In this document: positions 39,335-43,254 of the stretch, one piece after another
How positions within the stretch are numbered: position 1 is the first letter of the stretch
Layout of the letters: each line of letters starts with the position of its first letter
Source of the DNA: Rhodospirillales bacterium
GTDB taxonomy: Bacteria; Pseudomonadota; Alphaproteobacteria; Rhodospirillales; Magnetospirillaceae
Assembly: GCA_014380005.1 (NCBI GenBank)
Contig: JACMKT010000128.1
Location: 1-43,254, forward strand
Reading direction: 5' to 3'
Length of the DNA: 43,254 nucleotides
The notes under the pieces: generated by a model
Seen by the model: only the letters and a program-made list of their open reading frames with translations
Database searches by the model: none
What the model was told of the DNA's origin: nothing
Position numbers and translations under genes: made by a program

Positions 39335-41500
39335 ATGAGCGAAGACCAGGGCTATGACCTGTCGCAGTTCAAGGCGACCTATTTCGAGGAATGCAGCGAG
39401 CTGCTGGCCAATGCCGAGGAGACTATTGCCCGGCTTCAGGACGGCACCGGCACGGATGAAGACCTGAACGCGGTCTTCCGCTGCGTCCATTCCATCAAGG
39501 GCGGCGGCGGTGCCTTCGCCTTTGACGATCTGGTGCGCTTCGCCCATGTTTTTGAGACTGCCCTGGACGCCCTGCGCTCGGGCCGCGCCGAGATGTCGCC
39601 CCACGTGGCCGACCTCATGGTGCGCGGCAATGACGTGCTGGGTGATTTCGTGCGCGCCGCCCAGGAAGGCATCGCCCTCGCCCCCGACCATGGCGACGAG
39701 GTTCTGGCCCACCTGTCCGCCATCACCGCCCCCGGCGGCGCCCCTGTTGCCGCCGCCAAGCCCGCCGCTGCCGCCCCTGCTGCGGCCCCGGTTGCCGCGC
39801 AGGAAACGCCGTACAAGACCTACCGCATCCGCTTCGTCCCCACCCCGGCCATGCTGAAGACCGGCAACGATCCGTTGCTGATGATCCGCGAACTGGCCGC
39901 CATGGGCGATCTGGAAGTGGTGACGGACCGTTCGCGTCTGCCGTCCCTGACGGAGATGGATTCCCAGGCATCCTATCTGAGCTGGACGTTCACCCTGCTC
40001 ACCGACAAGAGCAAGGACCTCATCCGCGACGTCTTCGAATTCGTCGAGGGCGACACCGCCGAAATCTCCATCGAAGAAGTCATCGGTGCCGTCGAGGGCG
40101 ATGGCTGGGGACTGTTCGAGCCCCTGGCGACGGCGCCCCTGGCGACCGAACCCGCCAAGGCCGGCAGCGGCGGCGAAGGCGACGGCTGGGGCCTGTTCGA
40201 GCCCCTGCCTGAAGCCACCGCAGGCACCCAGCAAGCCGCCCCCGCCAAGGCGCCCGCCGCAGCCGCAGCCCCGGCGGCCATGGCGTCGGGTGGCCCGGTG
40301 CACACGGCTTCCATCCGCGTGGATCTGGACAAGGTGGACCGGCTGGTCAACATGGTGGGCGAGCTGGTCATCACCCAGGCCATGCTGGGCCAGCAGGCCA
40401 GCGGCTTCTCGGTGGAATCCCATCCTGAATTGTTCCAGGGCCTGCAAGAGCTGTCGCACCACACCCGCGAGTTGCAAGAAAGCGTCATGGCTATCCGCGC
40501 CCAACCGGTGAAGGCGCTGTTCTCCAAGGCGCCGCGCTTGGTGCGCGACTTGGCGTCCAAGCTGGGCAAGCAGGCCCGGCTGGTCATGAGCGGTGAGAAC
40601 ACCGAAGTGGACAAGACGGTGATCGAACAGCTGTCCGATCCCCTTACCCATTTGATCCGCAACGCCTTGGACCACGGTCTGGAAAGCCCGGAGGAGCGCA
40701 TCGCCGCCGGCAAGCCGGTGGAAGGCACCATCCATCTGGGCGCCCAGCATCGCTCGGGCCGCATCATCATCGAAATCACCGATGACGGGCGCGGCATCGA
40801 CCGCAAGCGCGTGCTGGAAAAGGCCGTGGAAAAGGGTCTGGTGGAACGCGGCGCCCAGTTGACCGACGAACAGATCGACATGCTGATCTTCGCGCCGGGC
40901 TTCTCCACCGCCGCCGCCTTGTCCGACGTGTCGGGCCGTGGCGTCGGCATGGACGTGGTGCGCAAGAACATCCAGGACGTGGGTGGCCGCGTGGTGGTGC
41001 AATCCACTCCCGGCGCCGGTTCGCGCTTCATCCTGTCGCTGCCGCTGACCCTGGCGGTCATGGACGGCATGCTGCTGGCCATCGGGCGTGAACGCTATGT
41101 GCTGCCGCTCACCAACATCGTCGAATCCCTGCGCCCGGCGCCGCAGCAGGCGCGGACCCTGGTCAATGTGGGCGACGTGCTGACCCTGCGCGGCGAGTAC
41201 ATCCGCCTGATCCCGCTGCACGAATTGTTCGGCATCAAGAATGCCATCACCGATCCCACGCGGGGTCTGGTGGTGGTGGTCGAGACCGAGGGCGGCGACC
41301 GCATCGGCGTGCTGGTGGACGAATTGCTGGGCCAGCAGCAGGTGGTCATCAAATCGCTGGATTCCAACTTCCGCCCGGTGGAAGGCATCTCCGCCGCCAC
41401 CATTCTGGGCGATGGCCGCGTGGCCTTGATCCTGGACGTGGGCGCCATCCGGGTCATGGGCGAACGCCTGCTGGGGCATAACGCGGAGGCTGCCGCTTAG
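39335..41500 (+). CDS. cheA: Chemotaxis histidine kinase CheA
   Basis: A 721-residue CheA. P1 carries the phosphorylated His52 (VHSIKGGGGAFAF). A P2-like region follows (about 160-250, PYKTYRIRFVPTPAM), then a linker with the 11-residue unit EGDGWGLFEPL written twice (near 252 and 282). The dimerisation domain (DKVDRLVNMVGELVITQAML), N-box (HLIRNALDHGLES), DDGRGID and GRGVGMDVV of the kinase domain and a CheW-like P5 (MDGMLLAIGRERYVLPL) complete it. It autophosphorylates under receptor control and passes phosphate to CheY. AAGGGG is about 6 bases before the ATG. Confidence 0.95.
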   Translation: MSEDQGYDLSQFKATYFEECSELLANAEETIARLQDGTGTDEDLNAVFRCVHSIKGGGGAFAFDDLVRFAHVFETALDALRSGRAEMSPHVADLMVRGNDVLGDFVRAAQEGIALAPDHGDEVLAHLSAITAPGGAPVAAAKPAAAAPAAAPVAAQETPYKTYRIRFVPTPAMLKTGNDPLLMIRELAAMGDLEVVTDRSRLPSLTEMDSQASYLSWTFTLLTDKSKDLIRDVFEFVEGDTAEISIEEVIGAVEGDGWGLFEPLATAPLATEPAKAGSGGEGDGWGLFEPLPEATAGTQQAAPAKAPAAAAAPAAMASGGPVHTASIRVDLDKVDRLVNMVGELVITQAMLGQQASGFSVESHPELFQGLQELSHHTRELQESVMAIRAQPVKALFSKAPRLVRDLASKLGKQARLVMSGENTEVDKTVIEQLSDPLTHLIRNALDHGLESPEERIAAGKPVEGTIHLGAQHRSGRIIIEITDDGRGIDRKRVLEKAVEKGLVERGAQLTDEQIDMLIFAPGFSTAAALSDVSGRGVGMDVVRKNIQDVGGRVVVQSTPGAGSRFILSLPLTLAVMDGMLLAIGRERYVLPLTNIVESLRPAPQQARTLVNVGDVLTLRGEYIRLIPLHELFGIKNAITDPTRGLVVVVETEGGDRIGVLVDELLGQQQVVIKSLDSNFRPVEGISAATILGDGRVALILDVGAIRVMGERLLGHNAEAAA

Positions 41501-41599
41501 GACCAACGAACCGTGGAACGGGCCACATTAACCTTTGAGCGCATGTGGGTTTCGTAATACTTTGGGCGAGTACCTGAGCGCCGATCAAACGGGGGGGCC

Positions 41600-42079
41600 A
41601 TGGAGACCGCGACCAGAAGCGTTGAGGGGGATACACGCCAGTTCATCTCGTTCACCATCGGTGACGAGGAGTACGGCGTGGACATCATGTCCATCCGCGA
41701 GATCAAGGGCTGGACGGCCACCACCGAGCTTCCCAACACCCCCGCCTATATGCGCGGCGTCATCAATTTGCGTGGCGCCATCATCCCCATCCTGGACCTG
41801 CGGGCCCGCTTCGGCGCCGGCCTGACCGAGGCGCAAGCCCGCCACGTCATCATCGTGGTGGCGGTGCGCCAGCGGGTGGTCGGGATTTTGGTGGACGGTG
41901 TCGCCGACATCATCACCGTGGCCGTGGGCGACATCCAGCCCATCCCCGAATTGGACCATGGCAACACCCAGGACTTCCTGACCGGCTTAGTGACGGTGGA
42001 TGGACGCATGGTGGCGCTGCTGGACCTGAATACGTTGTTCCATATGGAACTCGACATCGACGCCATTGCGGCGGCCTGA
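41600..42079 (+). CDS. cheW: Chemotaxis coupling protein CheW
   Basis: A 159-residue single CheW domain (FISFTIGDEEYGVDIMSI, GVINLRGAIIPILDL, VVGILVDGVADI, LLDLNTLFHM). It links receptors to CheA. The 99-base gap after cheA, longer than the other junctions, ends in a run of seven G two bases before the ATG, which is an unusual ribosome site. The gap contains TTGAGC and TAATAC but at too short a spacing for a clear promoter. The receptor gene follows after 18 bases. Confidence 0.95.
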   Translation: METATRSVEGDTRQFISFTIGDEEYGVDIMSIREIKGWTATTELPNTPAYMRGVINLRGAIIPILDLRARFGAGLTEAQARHVIIVVAVRQRVVGILVDGVADIITVAVGDIQPIPELDHGNTQDFLTGLVTVDGRMVALLDLNTLFHMELDIDAIAAA

Positions 42080-42097
42080 GAAAGAGGAAAGCCGAGA

Positions 42098-43254
42098 ATG
42101 GCTAACAAAACTTCCGGATTGACCGTCAAGGGCCGCATCTATGGCGGCTTCAGCACTGTCTTGCTGCTGCTGCTGGCCGTGGCCGGCGTGGGTATCTATG
42201 GCTTCACCACCATCGGCACCAATGTGGACCGCTACGCCACCGTGGCCGGCGCCACCTCGCGCCTGCAGACCATCGAACGCAACGTGGTCGACTTGCGCCG
42301 CAACGCCTATGTCTATTCCCAGGAAGGCACGGACACTGCGCTGGCGCGGGTGCGTGAGTTGCAGCCGACCTTGCGCAAGGATCTGACCGAGGCCGTGGCC
42401 GGGGCGACCTCACCCGAGCGCAAGGCCACTCTGGAGCAGATGCTGCGCCTGTTCGAGCAGTACTCGGCCAATTTCGAAAAGATCGCCGCCCTGAAGGGCC
42501 GCACCGACAAGCAAATCCAAGATTCCTTGGTTCCCGCGGGCACCGAGTTGAGCAAGATTTTGTCGTCTCTGATCGAAAACACCATCACGGTGAAAGATTG
42601 GGACACCGCGTCCTATGCCGGTCGCGCGCAAGATCAGGTGTCGAGCATGCGCCTGATTTCGGTCAAATTCCTGGCCGACCCCGACCACGCCCTGATCGAC
42701 AAGTTCAAGCAGCAATCGATCAACGCCGAAAAGTCGCTGAAAGTCCTGCTGGACACCGAGAAGGACCTGGAACATCGCCGCCTGATCGAGCCGGCGGTGG
42801 CGCTGCTGCCCAATTATGAGCGCACCTTCCTGGACGTCTCGGTCGCCATGCTGGAAATCGAACGCCTCACCAATAAGGAAAACGCCGTCCTGGCCGCCGA
42901 GTTCGGCAGCTTGGGGGCCAAGACCCGCGAATCCGCAGTGGACGCCATGGAAGGCATCCGCGACGCCACCCAAACGGTACTGTCCGGCCAAGAAGCCACG
43001 GCCATGGTCGTTTCCGCCATCGCCCTGGCCCTGGGCCTCGCCTTCGCCTACCTGATCGCCCGCTCCATCCTGGTGCCCATCACCAACATGACCGATTCCA
43101 TGGGCGAACTGGCCGGCGGCAAGCTGGACATCACCGTTCCCGCTTTGGAGCGCACCGACGAAATCGGCTCCATGGCCCAAGCCGTCCAAGTGTTCAAGCA
43201 GAACGCCGTGGACAAGCAGCGCATGGAGCAGGAGGCCGAGGCCGCCCGCATCGC
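42098..43254 (+). CDS. Methyl-accepting chemotaxis protein with helical periplasmic sensor, 5' part
   Basis: The first 385 codons are in the window and the frame runs open off the right edge. Membrane helix 1 is at about residues 17-37. An all-helical periplasmic domain of some 265 residues follows, of the size and character of the helical bimodular (HBM) sensor found in McpS-type receptors, which bind organic acids. Membrane helix 2 (about 305-328) and a HAMP domain (LVPITNMTDSMGELAGGKL) come next. The cytoplasmic methylation and signalling tip is beyond the edge. AGAGGAAA stands upstream of ATG 42098. Its place behind cheW marks it as the cognate receptor of this operon; the HBM call is by pattern. 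Confidence 0.85.
   Translation, partial: MANKTSGLTVKGRIYGGFSTVLLLLLAVAGVGIYGFTTIGTNVDRYATVAGATSRLQTIERNVVDLRRNAYVYSQEGTDTALARVRELQPTLRKDLTEAVAGATSPERKATLEQMLRLFEQYSANFEKIAALKGRTDKQIQDSLVPAGTELSKILSSLIENTITVKDWDTASYAGRAQDQVSSMRLISVKFLADPDHALIDKFKQQSINAEKSLKVLLDTEKDLEHRRLIEPAVALLPNYERTFLDVSVAMLEIERLTNKENAVLAAEFGSLGAKTRESAVDAMEGIRDATQTVLSGQEATAMVVSAIALALGLAFAYLIARSILVPITNMTDSMGELAGGKLDITVPALERTDEIGSMAQAVQVFKQNAVDKQRMEQEAEAARI

Noticed and set aside
39260-41506. Long minus-strand open frame opposite cheA
   Set aside because: Shadow of cheA, whose motifs are complete; the antisense translation is His/Gln/Gly-rich with no recognisable family.
41501-41599. Internal promoter between cheA and cheW
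   Set aside because: TTGAGC and TAATAC are separated by about 14 bases, too short for a standard promoter.

Overview
The window is high-GC, gene-dense DNA that reads as an alphaproteobacterium of the Rhodospirillales, most like Magnetospirillum. This is inferred from DUF2336, MucR, a zeta-type ATPase-inhibitor relative, many c-di-GMP and chemotaxis proteins, and the codon use; no rRNA or tRNA is present to confirm it. Genes are closely packed and most start codons can be supported by a Shine-Dalgarno sequence.

Layout. 1-4.4 kb: the 3' end of a TRAP-transporter large permease with a clean terminator, a secreted ChaN-like protein, an unrecognised 388-residue protein, a DUF2336 protein and a cold-shock protein. 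4.7-5.9 kb: an AT-richer two-gene cassette (TPR-like protein plus HEPN-like protein). 5.9-10.5 kb: a complete branched-chain amino-acid/amide ABC importer (livK-H-M-G-F). 10.7-16.7 kb: c-di-GMP signalling, with a PAS / degenerate GGDEF / EAL protein facing a coupled operon of sensor kinase, Rcp1-like response regulator and REC-PAS-GGDEF-EAL protein. 16.9-22.4 kb: small housekeeping genes (ChaC-like, GDT1-like transporter, hemerythrin-like, GIY-YIG, SlyX, DEAD-box helicase), three small proteins, and a secreted sulfatase-modifying-factor-like protein. 22.5-37.5 kb: one gene of about 15 kb for a type I-secreted, RTX-type giant adhesin. 37.5-43.25 kb: a MucR-family regulator, a photoactive-yellow-protein-like PAS protein that has lost its chromophore cysteine, and a chemotaxis operon (STAS, CheY, CheA, CheW, MCP) that runs off the end.

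Common threads. Much of the window concerns the choice between motility and attachment: two c-di-GMP loci, a chemotaxis operon, a giant surface adhesin and a MucR-type regulator with a 20-bp palindrome just upstream. No type I secretion genes for the adhesin are in the window, so they must lie elsewhere.

Non-coding structure. Three copies of a roughly 80-105-bp dispersed inverted-repeat element lie between genes, one of them exactly between livK and livH. A 27-bp tandem repeat follows the GDT1-like gene, and several strong intrinsic terminators are visible. The most unusual items are the adhesin (about 1,200 residues of Ala-rich helix, five LamG-like domains and exactly seven propeller-like repeats), the Cys-less PYP-like protein divergent from the chemotaxis operon, and the TPR/HEPN pair.
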